A program made the translations under genes and the position numbers. A DNA stretch of 64,000 nt from positions 310,001 through 374,000 of the forward strand of contig NZ_AP022603.1 in NCBI RefSeq assembly GCF_010726955.1. Reading direction: 5' to 3'. This stretch comes from Mycolicibacterium fallax (GTDB taxonomy: Bacteria; Actinomycetota; Actinomycetes; Mycobacteriales; Mycobacteriaceae). Shown here one piece after another: positions 25,925 to 36,500 of the stretch. Below the pieces are notes generated by a model. It was not told the origin of the DNA and ran no database searches. It worked only from the letters and a program-made list of their open reading frames with translations. Position 1 is the first letter of the stretch. The number at the start of each line of letters is the position of its first letter.

Positions 25925-27130
25925 ATGGGCAGCCAAACCGGGGCCCTGCTGGAGGGCGTGCGGGTACTGGATCTGGCCACCCTGGCCGCGGCCCCGCTGG
26001 TGGCCACCTACCTCGGTGAGTTCGGTGCCGACGTCATCAAGATCGAGCAACCCGGCTCCGGCGATGCCATCCGGTCCTGGGGCAACCAGCGCAACGGCGT
26101 CGGGCTGATGTGGAAGTCGGTGGGACGCAACAAGCGTGGCGTCACGGCGAACCTGCGCGACGCGCGCGGCCAGGACCTGGTGCGCGGGCTGGTGCGGCAC
26201 GCGGACGTCGTCATCGTCAACACCCGGCCGCAGACGCTGCGCAAGTGGGGCCTGGACTACGACAGCCTGCGCGCGGTCAACGAGAAGATGATCATGCTGC
26301 ACATCACCGGGTTCGGGCTGTCCGGCCCGAAATCCGAGCGGCCCGGCTTCGGCACGCTCGGCGAGGCGATGAGCGGTTTTGCCAACATCACCGGCGAGGC
26401 CGACGGCCCGCCGACCCTGCCGCCGTTCATGCTGGCCGACGGGGTGGCGTCGCTGAATGCGGCGTACGCGGTGATGATGGCGCTGTACCACCGGGACGTG
26501 CACGGCGGTCCCGGCCAGCTGATCGACGTCAACCTGATCGACCCGCTGTCCCGGCTGATCGAGCAGACCCTGCTCGGCTACGACCAGCTCGGCCTGGTGC
26601 CGACCCGAGCCGGAAACCGTTGGGACATCTCGGCTCCGCGCAACACCTACCGCACCTCCGACGGGAAGTGGCTGGCCATGTCCGGCAGCTCACCGGCGCT
26701 GGCACTGCGGGTGTTCACGGCGATCGGCCGCGACGACATGGTCACCGACGGCGACTTCTCCGACCCGCAGCGCCGGCTGGCCCGAGCCAGGGAGGTCGAC
26801 GAGGTGGTCGCCGAATGGGTTGGCACCAAGACCCTTTCGGAGGCGATGGCGGTGTTCGACGAGTACGAGGTCGCCGCCGCGCCGGTCTACGACATCACCC
26901 AGTTGATCGCCGACGAACAGCTGCGGCACCGCGAGGTGTTCGTCAGCGTCGACGACGACGAGCTCGGCGCGATGACCGTGCAGGCTCCGGTGCCGCGGTT
27001 CTCCGAGGCACAGGGCCGGGTCGAGCACCTCGGGCCCACCCTGGGGGAGCACAACGCCGAGGTGTACGGGGATTTACTCGGTTTGACCGCAACCGAACTC
27101 GATGAATTGCGCGCCGACGGCGTGCTCTGA
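25925..27130 (+). CDS. CaiB/BaiF family CoA transferase
   Basis: A 401-residue class III CoA transferase that moves CoA between carboxylic acids through a covalent aspartyl-CoA intermediate. The N-terminus VRVLDLATLAAAPLVATYLGEFGADVIKIEQPGSGD is the family signature, the nucleophilic Asp is expected near the Q-L-I-D-V-N-L segment (residue ~200), and GFGTLGEAMSGFANITGE is the conserved middle block. The ATG begins right after the upstream TGA. With the downstream lyase it suggests a route in which an organic acid is activated to a CoA ester and then cleaved. Confidence 0.92.
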   Translation: MGSQTGALLEGVRVLDLATLAAAPLVATYLGEFGADVIKIEQPGSGDAIRSWGNQRNGVGLMWKSVGRNKRGVTANLRDARGQDLVRGLVRHADVVIVNTRPQTLRKWGLDYDSLRAVNEKMIMLHITGFGLSGPKSERPGFGTLGEAMSGFANITGEADGPPTLPPFMLADGVASLNAAYAVMMALYHRDVHGGPGQLIDVNLIDPLSRLIEQTLLGYDQLGLVPTRAGNRWDISAPRNTYRTSDGKWLAMSGSSPALALRVFTAIGRDDMVTDGDFSDPQRRLARAREVDEVVAEWVGTKTLSEAMAVFDEYEVAAAPVYDITQLIADEQLRHREVFVSVDDDELGAMTVQAPVPRFSEAQGRVEHLGPTLGEHNAEVYGDLLGLTATELDELRADGVL

Positions 27131-27164
27131 AACCAACCGCAAAAGAAAGAGACGGAACCATTCG

Positions 27165-28079
27165 ATGACCGGGCTACTGCGCCGCTCCGAACTCGCCCTG
27201 CCGGCCTGCAACGACCACATGTTCGCCAAGGGCGCCAGCTGCGGCGCCGATCTGGTGTTCCTGGATCTGGAGGACGCCACCCCGGTGTCGCTGAAGGTGG
27301 AGTCGCGGGCCAAGGCGATCCGGGCGCTGAACGAGCTGGACTGGGGCCACACCGCCCGCGCCATCCGGATCAACGGACTGGACACCCCGTGGTGCCACGA
27401 CGATCTCATCGAGGTGGTCACCGGGGCCCGGGAGAACCTGGACACCGTCGTCATCCCCAAGGCGCTGACCGGCCGCGACGTCTGGTGGGTCGACGTGATG
27501 CTGACCCAGCTGGAGGAAAAGCTCGGCCTGACCAAGAAGATTCGGCTCGAGGTGCTGATCGAGGAGGTCGAGGGACTGGCCAACGCCGAGGAGATCGTGC
27601 GGGCCAGCCCGCGGCTGGACGCGGTGATCTTCGGGGTCGGCGACTTCTCGCTGTCCCAGGGCGCCCGGGTGGACACCAACTTCGATCCGCTGGACCCCTA
27701 TCCCGGTGACTTCTGGGCGTACGCACGCAACAAGGTGATGGTCGCCGCCCGGATCGCCGGCATCGATGCCATCGACTCGCCGTATCCGGACTACCAGAAC
27801 CTCGCCGGCTACGAGGCCGAGGCGCGGCGCTCGTCGCTGTACGGCTACACCGGCAAGTGGGCCATCCATCCGTCGCAGATCCCGATCGCCAACGCGGTGT
27901 TCGCCCCGACCGAGCAGGAAATCGCCCTCGCGCAGCGCAACATGGCCGCCTACCGCGAGGCCGAGGCCGCCGGCCGCGGCGCCGTCGGTGTCGAGGGTGT
28001 GCTGGTCGACGCCGCGCACGTGAAGAAGGCCAAAGAGGTGCTGGACCGGGCGGAGCTGATCAACAGCGCGGCGCGCTGA
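27165..28079 (+). CDS. HpcH/HpaI (CitE-like) CoA ester lyase, resembling malyl-CoA/beta-methylmalyl-CoA lyase
   Basis: A 304-residue TIM-barrel lyase that cleaves 3-hydroxyacyl-CoA esters. Catalytic positions are visible: Arg in RAIRINGLDTPW, Glu in LEVLIEEVEG, and metal-ligand Asp in GVGDFSLSQ. The segments RINGLDTPW and YTGKWAIHPSQI read more like L-malyl-CoA/beta-methylmalyl-CoA lyases than like citrate lyase beta chains. Possible products are glyoxylate plus acetyl- or propionyl-CoA, or pyruvate plus acetyl-CoA if it is a citramalyl-CoA lyase. The ATG at 27165 follows an AAAGAAAGAGA purine-rich ribosome site, 34 nt after the CoA transferase. Confidence 0.88.
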   Translation: MTGLLRRSELALPACNDHMFAKGASCGADLVFLDLEDATPVSLKVESRAKAIRALNELDWGHTARAIRINGLDTPWCHDDLIEVVTGARENLDTVVIPKALTGRDVWWVDVMLTQLEEKLGLTKKIRLEVLIEEVEGLANAEEIVRASPRLDAVIFGVGDFSLSQGARVDTNFDPLDPYPGDFWAYARNKVMVAARIAGIDAIDSPYPDYQNLAGYEAEARRSSLYGYTGKWAIHPSQIPIANAVFAPTEQEIALAQRNMAAYREAEAAGRGAVGVEGVLVDAAHVKKAKEVLDRAELINSAAR

Positions 28080-28211
28080 GCGCCGGCCGGGCGCCGTCGG
28101 CGGCCGGGGGAACCGCCGATCGGCGATCAGCGCCGCGCGGCCCGGTATATGTTTGACCCCGACCGGCCGGCCGACCCGGCCCGCCGGAAGTGCACGACCG
28201 AGAGGTGGGCG

Positions 28212-28493
28212 ATGAACCGCTGGACAACGATGCTGGCCACCGCGTTGACGGCGACGGCGCTGCTCACCGGGTGCTCGGGGACCGTGCTGAACAAGGGCGG
28301 CGACACCACCTGCCAGGACTTCGCCGCCGCCGACGAGAAGACCCAGAACGAGACCCTCAACAAGATGCTCAAGGACGAGGGCAAGAACGCGCCGTCGAAC
28401 ATCGAGCTCTCGGCGACCCGGGCCGCGGTGGTGGGTTACTGCAAGACGCTGGGCAGCCCGGACACCCCGATCAGCAAGGCGCCGCACCTGTAA
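28212..28493 (+). CDS. Small putative lipoprotein
   Basis: A 93-residue protein with a lipoprotein signal: MNRWTTMLATALTATALLTGCSG, cysteine at residue 21. The mature part has two more cysteines (TTCQDF and VGYCKTL) that bracket a helical stretch, a layout reminiscent of HdeA-like small helical periplasmic proteins, but the assignment is weak. The ATG at 28212 is chosen because it begins the signal peptide; GAGGTGGGCG precedes it. The 132-bp upstream gap contains GC-rich self-complementary stretches (for example GCCGATCGGC near 28117) and GGTATAT near 28143 as a possible -10. It is convergent with prpR. Confidence 0.7.
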   Translation: MNRWTTMLATALTATALLTGCSGTVLNKGGDTTCQDFAAADEKTQNETLNKMLKDEGKNAPSNIELSATRAAVVGYCKTLGSPDTPISKAPHL

Positions 28494-28503
28494 ACGGTCC
28501 CGG

Positions 28504-29913
28504 TCACCCGGCCGGGGGATAGGGCAGCCCGGTGGACAGGTCGGGGTTGACCTCCACCGGCCGGCCCAGATACGGGAACGCGCGCTGCGGGCAGGCCTGC
28601 CGATCGCAGATCTTGCAGCCCGCGCCGATCGGCACCCGCGCCTCGGCGTCGGCCAGGTCGACCCCCGCCGCGTACACCAGCCGCTCGGCGTGGGCCAGAT
28701 CGCAGCCCAATCCGATCGCGAAGCTCTTCTGCGGCCCGAGATAGCGGCTCGGCTCGGTGGTGGTGCTGCGGGCGATCCAGAAGTAGCTGCGCTCGTCGGG
28801 CATCTGGGCCACCTGGGTGAGAAACTCACCGGGCCGCGCGAAGGCCCGGTGCACCACCCACAGCGGGCAGTTGCCACCGACCCGGGAGAAATGGAATGCG
28901 GTGGCGGACTGGCGTTTTGAGATGTTTCCTGCGGCATCGGTGCGGACAAAGATGAACGGCACGCCGCGCGCGTCGGGCCGCTGCAGCGTCGAGAGCCGGT
29001 GACACACCGTCTCGAAACCGACCTGAAAGCGACGCGCCAGCGCGTCGATGTCGTAGCGCAGTGTCTCGGCAGCGTCGAGGAACTGCCGGTAGGGCAGCAG
29101 CAGCGCCCCGGCGAAATAGTTGGCCAACCCGATCCGGGCCACCTCGCGGGCATCGGTGCTGAGCTGGTCGTCGGCGGCCAGCACGGCCGAGATCAGCCCC
29201 CGGTACTCCAGCAGCGCGATCTGGGTGGCCAGCTGGAACGCCCGCTGACCGGGCTGCAGCCAGCGGGCCAGCCGCAGTGTCCGGCCCGGCGCGTCGAAGA
29301 CCCGTTTGACGTTCGCGTGCAGGGTGTCGTCCAGAATCACCCGGATGCCGTGGCCGGCGGCCAGGTGCTCCACCAGCCGGGTGTCCAGCCCGCCGACCCG
29401 CATCCGGTTGTCGGTGAACAGCGCCTCGGCGGCCAGGTCCAGCTCGCCGATGTAATTCTTGCGGTCGTAGAAGAAGTCCCGGACCTCCTCGAACGGCATC
29501 GGCTGGGTGCCGTCGGGCAGTGGCCCGGTGCCGTGGGTGGCGTGGCCGTGCAGCGTCTCCAACTCGGTACGCGCATCGTGCAGGCGGCGGTGCAGGCTCA
29601 CCAGGGTCTTACCGACCTCCGGCATCCGCGCGACGAGTTCCTCGATCTGGCCCGGCCGAACCGCGGGGTCGTCGAGGATCGCCCGCAGGTCGGCGATCAA
29701 CCGGGCGTCGGTGTCCGGCGCGAAGTACTGCGGCGGCAGGTCGAAGCGCTGGGTCAGCGCCAGCAGCACCGGCACGGTGATCGGCCGCTGATCGTTCTCC
29801 AGCTGGTTGACGTAGCTGGTGGACAGTCCCAGCGCGCGGGCCAGCGCGACCTGGGTCAGGCCCTGCTCCTCGCGCAGCCGCCGCAACCGGGCACCCGCGA
29901 ACGTCTTCGCCAC
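28504..29913 (-). CDS. prpR: PrpR/RamB-type regulator of propionate metabolism
   Basis: A 469-residue activator/repressor of short-chain fatty acid genes. The N-terminal cro/C1-type HTH is visible ([37 protein letters not shown], ~8-44). A ~300-residue middle holds the IrrE-like and DUF2083 regions ([38 protein letters not shown]). The C-terminus has [19 protein letters not shown] plus an upstream G-L-G-C, the cysteine set that in M. tuberculosis PrpR binds an iron-sulfur cluster. GTG at 29913 gives VAKTFAGAR, the remembered family start; the frame stays open to 29985 over the promoter. It is divergent from prpDBC. Confidence 0.93.
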   Translation of the reverse strand: MAKTFAGARLRRLREEQGLTQVALARALGLSTSYVNQLENDQRPITVPVLLALTQRFDLPPQYFAPDTDARLIADLRAILDDPAVRPGQIEELVARMPEVGKTLVSLHRRLHDARTELETLHGHATHGTGPLPDGTQPMPFEEVRDFFYDRKNYIGELDLAAEALFTDNRMRVGGLDTRLVEHLAAGHGIRVILDDTLHANVKRVFDAPGRTLRLARWLQPGQRAFQLATQIALLEYRGLISAVLAADDQLSTDAREVARIGLANYFAGALLLPYRQFLDAAETLRYDIDALARRFQVGFETVCHRLSTLQRPDARGVPFIFVRTDAAGNISKRQSATAFHFSRVGGNCPLWVVHRAFARPGEFLTQVAQMPDERSYFWIARSTTTEPSRYLGPQKSFAIGLGCDLAHAERLVYAAGVDLADAEARVPIGAGCKICDRQACPQRAFPYLGRPVEVNPDLSTGLPYPPAG

Positions 29914-29915
29914 GG

Positions 29916-29998
29916 CGCAAACATACTCCGCGAAGCTTACGCAAAGTTCGCAAACCGGTCCGGGAAAGGACGCAAAAGTACGCATTTACCGGTACTTT
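29916..29998. promoter_or_regulatory. prpR-prpD control region with repeated CGCAAA boxes and an inverted repeat
   Basis: CGCAAA occurs at 29916-29921, 29940-29945, 29949-29954 and 29971-29976, with a related CGCATTT at 29981-29987. The central AAAGTTCGCAAA (29943-29954) differs by one base from the RamB/PrpR consensus AAAGTTTGCAAA as I recall it. AAAGTAC (29975-29981) and GTACTTT (29992-29998) form an inverted repeat with a 10-nt spacer. All lie between the divergent prpR and prpD starts, so PrpR binding is inferred. Confidence 0.7.
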
Positions 29999-30018
29999 CG
30001 CCCGGTAATCCGCGTGCG

Positions 30019-30024
30019 TACGGT
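30019..30024 (+). promoter_or_regulatory. Candidate -10 TACGGT for prpD
   Basis: TACGGT ends 7 nt before the prpD ATG at 30032, near-leaderless spacing. No ribosome site is visible between them. Confidence 0.4.
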
Positions 30025-30031
30025 GCGAAAT

Positions 30032-31537
30032 ATGCAGATTCACGACGTTCGTACCCACCGCAGCGCCGAGGACTTCCCGCGTAGCGAGCACCTCGCCGCC
30101 AAGATCGCGGCGGTCGCCGCCGACCCGGTCGCGGTGCCCGCCGACACCCGGGAGATGGTGCTCAACCGCATCATCGACAACGCCGCGGTGTCCGCGGCCG
30201 CGGTGCTGCGCCGCCCGGTCACGGTGGCCCGGGTGCAGGCCCAGGCCCACCCGGCCGCCACGGGTGCTGCCGTCTTCGGCATCGGCGGCAGTTACTCGCC
30301 GGAGTGGGCGGCCTGGGCCAACGGCGTGGCGGTCCGTGAGCTCGACTTCCACGACACCTTCCTGGCCGCCGAATACTCCCACCCCGGCGACAACATCCCG
30401 CCGCTGGTCGCGGTCGCCCAGAAGCTCGGCGCCACCGGGGCCGATCTGATCCGCGGTCTGGCCACCGCCTACGAGATCCAGGTCAACCTGGTCAAGGGCA
30501 TCTGCCTGCACAAGCACAAGATCGACCACGTCGCGCACCTGGGCGCCTCGGCGGCCGCGGGCATCGGCACCATGCTCGGGCTCGACGAAGACACCATCTA
30601 CGCCGCCATCGGCCAGGCACTGCACCTGACCACGGCCACCCGGCAGTCCCGCAAGGGCCTGATCTCCAGCTGGAAGGCCTATGCGCCGGCCTACGCCGGA
30701 AAGGTCGCGATCGAGGCCGTCGACCGGGCCATGCGCGGCGAGGGATCGCCCGCCCCGATCTGGGAGGGCGAGGACGGTGTCATCGCGTGGCTGCTGGAGG
30801 GCCCCGAGCACACCTACCGGGTGCCGTTGCCGGGCCCCGGTGAGGCCAAGCGCGCCATCCTGGACAGCTACACCAAGGAGCACTCCGCCGAATACCAGAG
30901 TCAGGCGCCGATCGACCTGGCCCGCCGGATGCGGGACAAGATCGCCAACCTCGGCGACATCGAGTCGATTGTGCTGCATACCAGCAACCACACCCACGTC
31001 GTGATCGGCACCGGCTCGGGCGACCCGCAGAAGTTCGATCCCGACGCCTCCCGGGAGACCCTCGATCACTCGGTGATGTACATCTTCGCCGTCGCGCTGC
31101 AGGACGGCAGCTGGCACCACGAGCGCTCCTACGCGCCTGAGCGCGCGCACCGGCCCGACACCATCGAGCTGTGGCGCAAGATCTCCACCGTCGAGGACCC
31201 GGAATGGACCCGGCGCTACCACAGCCTGGACCCGGCCGAGCAGGCCTTCGGAGCTCGCGCCGAGATCCGGCTGACCAACGGCGAGGTCATCACCGACGAG
31301 CTGGCCGTCGCCGACGCACACCCGCTCGGTGCCCGGCCGTTCGCCCGTGCGCAATACATCAACAAGTTCCTGGAACTGTCCGAGGAGGTCATCGAGCCCG
31401 CCGAGCAGCAGCGCTTCCTGGCCGCCGTGGACACCCTGGCCGATGCGCCGGCCGGCGGGGCCGACGCGCTGAACATCCTCGCCATCCCGGAGATGCTGGC
31501 CAAGGCGCCGACCATTGCGGCCGGGATCTTCGGATGA
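30032..31537 (+). CDS. prpD: 2-methylcitrate dehydratase
   Basis: Dehydrates 2-methylcitrate to 2-methyl-cis-aconitate in the methylcitrate cycle, which detoxifies propionyl-CoA. The 501-residue MmgE/PrpD protein shows [27 protein letters not shown], the family's D-F-x-D-T-x-x-x-x-x-x-H-P-x-D-N block, and [22 protein letters not shown]. The ATG at 30032 is the first start that clears the control region. Its stop overlaps the prpB ATG. It is the first gene of prpD-prpB-prpC-pyc. Confidence 0.96.
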   Translation: MQIHDVRTHRSAEDFPRSEHLAAKIAAVAADPVAVPADTREMVLNRIIDNAAVSAAAVLRRPVTVARVQAQAHPAATGAAVFGIGGSYSPEWAAWANGVAVRELDFHDTFLAAEYSHPGDNIPPLVAVAQKLGATGADLIRGLATAYEIQVNLVKGICLHKHKIDHVAHLGASAAAGIGTMLGLDEDTIYAAIGQALHLTTATRQSRKGLISSWKAYAPAYAGKVAIEAVDRAMRGEGSPAPIWEGEDGVIAWLLEGPEHTYRVPLPGPGEAKRAILDSYTKEHSAEYQSQAPIDLARRMRDKIANLGDIESIVLHTSNHTHVVIGTGSGDPQKFDPDASRETLDHSVMYIFAVALQDGSWHHERSYAPERAHRPDTIELWRKISTVEDPEWTRRYHSLDPAEQAFGARAEIRLTNGEVITDELAVADAHPLGARPFARAQYINKFLELSEEVIEPAEQQRFLAAVDTLADAPAGGADALNILAIPEMLAKAPTIAAGIFG

Positions 31538-32451
31538 GCGGGCTGCTGGGAGCCTCCGCGTCGCCGGCGGACAAGCGTCGCCGGTTCCGGCGGGTGCTGG
31601 AATCCGGCCAACTGCAACGCTTTCCGGGGGCCTTCTCGCCGTTGGTGGCCAAGCTGGTCGCCGAGCTCGGGTTCGACGGGGTGTACGTCTCGGGTGCGGT
31701 GCTCTCCGCCGATCTCGGCCTGCCCGACATCGGACTGACCACCCTGACCGAGGTCACCGCCCGCGGGGCGCAGATCGCTGCGGCCACTGACCTGCCGACC
31801 TTCATCGACGCCGACACCGGTTTCGGTGAGCCGATGAGCGCCGCGCGCACCATCACCGTGCTCGAAGACGCCGGATTGGCGGGTGCTCACCTGGAAGACC
31901 AGGTCAACCCGAAGCGCTGCGGGCACCTCGACGGCAAGGCCGTGGTACCGGTCGAGGACATGCTCAAGCGCATCCGCGCCGCAGTCGCCGCGCGCCGGGA
32001 TCCGAACTTCATCATCTGCGCCCGCACCGACGCCGCCGGCATCGAGGGCATCCCGGCCGCCATCGACCGGGCCAAGGCCTACGCCGACGCCGGAGCGGAT
32101 CTGATCTTCACCGAGGCGCTGCACACCCCGGCCGACTTCGAACAGTTCCGCGCCGCGGTGGACACCCCGCTGCTGGCGAACATGACCGAGTTCGGCAAGT
32201 CCGAGCTCCTGACCGCCGAGCAGCTGTCGAATCTCGGCTACAACATCGTCATCTACCCGGTCACCACGCTGCGGTTGGCGATGTTCGCCGTCGAACAGGG
32301 TCTGCGGGAAATCGCCTCGGCCGGAACACAAGCCGGCCTGCTGGATCAGATGCAGCACCGCGGCCGGCTGTACGAGCTGCTGCGCTACGCCGAATACAAC
32401 CAGTTCGACACCGACATCTTCAACTTCTCAGCTCAGGGAGCGAAGCGATGA
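31534..32451 (+). CDS. prpB: 2-methylisocitrate lyase
   Basis: Cleaves 2-methylisocitrate to pyruvate and succinate. The 305-residue PEP mutase/isocitrate-lyase superfamily barrel has the catalytic loop [10 protein letters not shown] near residue 127, Mg-binding [11 protein letters not shown] (~89-99) and [15 protein letters not shown] overlaps with prpD upstream and prpC downstream indicate tight coupling. A separate prpB is notable because M. tuberculosis itself lacks one and uses isocitrate lyase for this step (recalled). Confidence 0.96.
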   Translation: MSGLLGASASPADKRRRFRRVLESGQLQRFPGAFSPLVAKLVAELGFDGVYVSGAVLSADLGLPDIGLTTLTEVTARGAQIAAATDLPTFIDADTGFGEPMSAARTITVLEDAGLAGAHLEDQVNPKRCGHLDGKAVVPVEDMLKRIRAAVAARRDPNFIICARTDAAGIEGIPAAIDRAKAYADAGADLIFTEALHTPADFEQFRAAVDTPLLANMTEFGKSELLTAEQLSNLGYNIVIYPVTTLRLAMFAVEQGLREIASAGTQAGLLDQMQHRGRLYELLRYAEYNQFDTDIFNFSAQGAKR

Positions 32452-33572
32452 CCGTCACCGAAGATCCCCGCAAGATCCACAAGGGCCTGGCCGGCGTGGT
32501 GGTGGACACCACGGCCATCTCCAAGGTGGTGCCGGAGACCAACACCCTGACCTATCGCGGGTACCCGGTGGGGGACCTGGCCGCGCAGTGCAGCTTCGAG
32601 CAGGTCGCCTACCTGCTGTGGCACGGCGAGCTGCCCACCGACGACCAGCTGGCGCTGTTCACCGAGCGTGAGCGGGCCGCGCGCCGGATGGGCCGGTCAC
32701 TGAGCACCCTGCTGACCAAGCTGCCCGAGACCTGCCACCCGATGGATGTGGTGCGCACCGCCATCAGCTATCTCGGTGCCGAGGACCCCACCGAGGACGA
32801 CAGCACCCGGCAGGCCAACCTGGAGAAGTCGCTGCGGATGTTCGCGGTGCTGCCGACCTTCGTCGCCGCCGACATGCGCCGTCGGCGCGGTCTGGACCCG
32901 ATCGCCCCGCACTCCCATTTGGGCTACGCGGAGAACTTCCTGAACATGTGCTTCGGCGCGGTGCCCGAACCGGCGATCGTGCGGGCGTTCGAGGTCTCGA
33001 TGGTGCTCTACGCCGAGCACAGCTTCAACGCCTCGACGTTCGCGGCCCGGGTGGTGACCTCCACCCGGTCGGACATCTACAGCGCGGTGACCGCGGCGAT
33101 CGGCGCGCTCAAAGGCACCCTGCACGGCGGTGCGAACGAGGCCGTCATGCACGACATGATCGAGATCGGCGAGCCGCAGCGCGCGGCGGAATGGTTGCAC
33201 GGCAAGCTGTCCGGCAAGGAAAAGGTGATGGGCTTCGGCCACCGGGTCTACCGCAACGGGGACTCCCGGGTGCCCGCGATGCGGCAGGCGCTGGCGGCGG
33301 TGGCGGCGCTGCGTGACGGCCAGAACTGGGTCGATATCTACAGCGTGCTGGAAAGCGCGATGTACGCTGCGACCAGGATCCGGCCCAACCTGGACTTCCC
33401 GACCGGGCCTGCCTATTACCTGATGGGATTCGACATCGGCAGTTTCACCCCGATTTTCGTGATGAGCCGCATCACCGGGTGGACTGCGCACATCATGGAA
33501 CAGACCGCGTCCAACGCGCTGATCCGGCCGCTCAGCGAGTACGCCGGACCGCCGCAACGTCCACTGGGATAG
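32448..33572 (+). CDS. prpC: 2-methylcitrate synthase
   Basis: Condenses propionyl-CoA with oxaloacetate to 2-methylcitrate. The 374-residue citrate-synthase-fold protein has both catalytic histidine regions, KGTLHGGANEAVMHDMIEIG and MGFGHRVYRNGDSR, and the catalytic Asp near the LDFPTGPAYYLMGF segment. Its short length and context mark it as PrpC rather than the TCA enzyme GltA. ATG 32448 overlaps the prpB stop. The stop is followed after 6 nt by pyc. Confidence 0.95.
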   Translation: MTVTEDPRKIHKGLAGVVVDTTAISKVVPETNTLTYRGYPVGDLAAQCSFEQVAYLLWHGELPTDDQLALFTERERAARRMGRSLSTLLTKLPETCHPMDVVRTAISYLGAEDPTEDDSTRQANLEKSLRMFAVLPTFVAADMRRRRGLDPIAPHSHLGYAENFLNMCFGAVPEPAIVRAFEVSMVLYAEHSFNASTFAARVVTSTRSDIYSAVTAAIGALKGTLHGGANEAVMHDMIEIGEPQRAAEWLHGKLSGKEKVMGFGHRVYRNGDSRVPAMRQALAAVAALRDGQNWVDIYSVLESAMYAATRIRPNLDFPTGPAYYLMGFDIGSFTPIFVMSRITGWTAHIMEQTASNALIRPLSEYAGPPQRPLG

Positions 33573-33578
33573 GTGCCG

Positions 33579-36500
33579 ATGATTTCCAAGGTCCTTGTTG
33601 CCAACCGCGGTGAGATCGCCATCCGCGCCTTCCGCGCCGCGTTCGAACTCGGCTTGTCGACGGTTGCGGTGTATCCGTTCGAGGATCGCAACTCGGTGCA
33701 CCGGCTCAAGGCTGACGAGTCCTATCAGATCGGCGAGCAGGGCCATCCGGTCCGGGCCTACCTGAGCGTCCCGGAGATCGTGTCGACGGCGCTGGCCGCC
33801 GGGGCCGACGCGGTCTACCCGGGCTACGGGTTCCTTTCGGAGAACCCGGAATTGGCCGCGGCCTGCGTGGCGGCCGGCATCACCTTCGTCGGGCCGTCGG
33901 CCGAGGTGCTGGAGCTGACCGGCAACAAGGCCCGCGCCATCGCGGCGGCTCGGGCCGCCGGCCTGCCGGTGCTGCGCTCCTCGAACCCCTCGGCCGATGT
34001 CGCCGAACTGACCGCGGCCGCGAAGGAGGTGGGCTTCCCGGTGTTCGTCAAGGCGGTCGCCGGCGGCGGCGGGCGCGGCATGCGCCGGGTCGCCGAACCG
34101 GGTGAGCTGGCCGAGGCGATCGAGGCCGCCAGCCGGGAGGCCGAATCGGCCTTCGGAGATCCGACGGTGTTTCTGGAACAGGCGGTGATCAATCCCCGCC
34201 ACATCGAGGTGCAGATCCTCGCCGACGGCCACGGCAACGTGATCCACCTGTTCGAGCGGGACTGCTCGGTGCAGCGCAGGCACCAGAAGGTCATCGAACT
34301 GGCGCCCGCGCCGAGCCTGGATCCCGAACTGCGGGAACGGATCTGCGCCGACGCGGTGGCATTCGCCAGGCACATCGGCTATTCCTGCGCGGGCACCGTG
34401 GAGTTCCTGCTCGACGAGCGCGGCAACTACGTGTTCATCGAGATGAACCCGCGCATCCAGGTCGAGCACACCGTCACCGAGGAGATCACCGACGTCGATC
34501 TGGTGTCCGCCCAGCTGCGCATCGCCGCGGGGGAGTCGCTGTCGGATCTGGGCCTGAGCCAGGACGCCGTGACCATCCGGGGCGCGGCGCTGCAGTGCCG
34601 GATCACCACCGAGGACCCGGGCAACGGGTTCCGCCCGGACACCGGGCGGATCACCGGCTACCGCAGTCCGGGCGGCGCCGGCATCCGGCTCGACGGCGGC
34701 GCGAACCTCGGCGCGGAGGTCGGCGCGCACTTCGACTCCATGCTGGTCAAGCTGACCTGCCGGGGCCGGGACTTCGGCACCGCGGTGCGCCGCGCGCGCC
34801 GCGCGCTGGCCGAGTTCCGGATCCGCGGGGTGTCGACGAACATCGGCTTCCTGCAGGCGGTTCTCGACGATCCGGACTTCCTGGCCGGGCGGGTGACGAC
34901 GTCGTTCATCGACCAGCGCCCCGCCCTGCTGACCGCCCGGACCAGTGCCGACCGCGGGACGAAGATCCTGCACTTTCTGGCCGACGTGACGGTGAATCAG
35001 CCGCACGGGCCGCGGCGCACCTCGGTCTATCCCCGCGACAAGCTGCCGGCGGTGGACCTCGACCTCGCGCCGCCGCCGGGATCCAAGCAGCGGCTCGAGG
35101 AGCTGGGGCCCGCCGGATTCGCGCTGTGGCTGCGGGATTCGCCCGGGGTGAAGGTCACCGACACCACCTTCCGCGACGCGCATCAGTCGCTGCTGGCGAC
35201 CCGGCTGCGCAGCAGCGGGCTGCTGCGGGTGGCGCCGTATGTGGCCCGGCTGATGCCGGAGTTGTTGTCGGTGGAGTGCTGGGGCGGCGCGACCTACGAT
35301 GTGGCACTGCGGTTTCTCAAGCAGGACCCGTGGGAGCGGCTGGCCGGCCTGCGCGAGGCGATGCCCAACATCTGCCTGCAGATGCTGCTGCGCGGCCGAA
35401 ACACCGTCGGCTACACGCCGTATCCGGTGGCCGTCACCGACGCGTTCGTCGACGAGGCCGCACGCACCGGGGTGGACATCTTCCGGATCTTCGACGCGCT
35501 GAACAATGTCGACTCGATGCGCCCGGCCATCGACGCGGTGCGGGCCACCGGCAGCACGGTCGCCGAGGTGGCGCTGTGCTACACCGGGGACCTCAACGAC
35601 CCCAACGAAACCCTGTACACCCTGGACTATTACCTGCGCCTGGCCGAACAGATCGTCGCCGCCGGCGCGCATGTGCTGGCCATCAAGGACATGGCCGGGC
35701 TGCTGCGCGCGCCGGCCGCGCACACCCTGGTCGGGGCGTTGCGCCGGGAGTTCGACCTGCCGGTGCATGTGCACACCCACGACACCCCCGGTGGCCAGTT
35801 GGCCAGCTATCTGGCGGCCTGGCAGGCCGGTGCGTCCGCGGTGGACGGGGCGACGGCCCCGCTGTCGGGCACCACCAGCCAACCGGCGCTGAGCTCGATC
35901 GTCGCCGCGGCCGCGCACACCGACCATGACACCGGCCTGTCGCTGGACGCGGTGTGCTCGCTGGAGCCCTACTGGGAAGGGGTCCGCAAGGTGTATGCGC
36001 CGTTCGAGGCGGGGCTGCCCGCGCCGACCGGGCGGGTGTACACCCACGAGATCCCCGGCGGGCAGCTGTCGAACTTGCGGGTGCAGGCCGTCGCGCTGGG
36101 GCTCGGCGACCGGTTCGAGGACATCGAGAACGCCTACGCCGGTGCCGACCGGATCCTCGGGCACCTGGTCAAGGTCACCCCGTCGAGCAAGGTGGTCGGC
36201 GACCTGGCGCTGGCCCTGGTCGGGGTGGGTGCCACGGCCGAGGAGTTCGCCGCCGACCCGGGCCGCTACGACATCCCGGAGTCGGTGATCGGGTTCTTCC
36301 GCGGCGAGCTCGGCGACCCGCCGGGCGGCTGGCCGGAGCCGCTGCGCAGCAAGGTGCTCGCCGGTCGCGGTGCCGCGCGGGCGGAGGCCCCGCTGACCGA
36401 TGAGGACCGAGAGGTGTTGTCGCGGCCCGGAATCGAGCGGCAGGCTCGACTGAACGCGCTGCTGTTCCCGGGGCCCACGGCCGAGTTCGAGGCGCACCGT

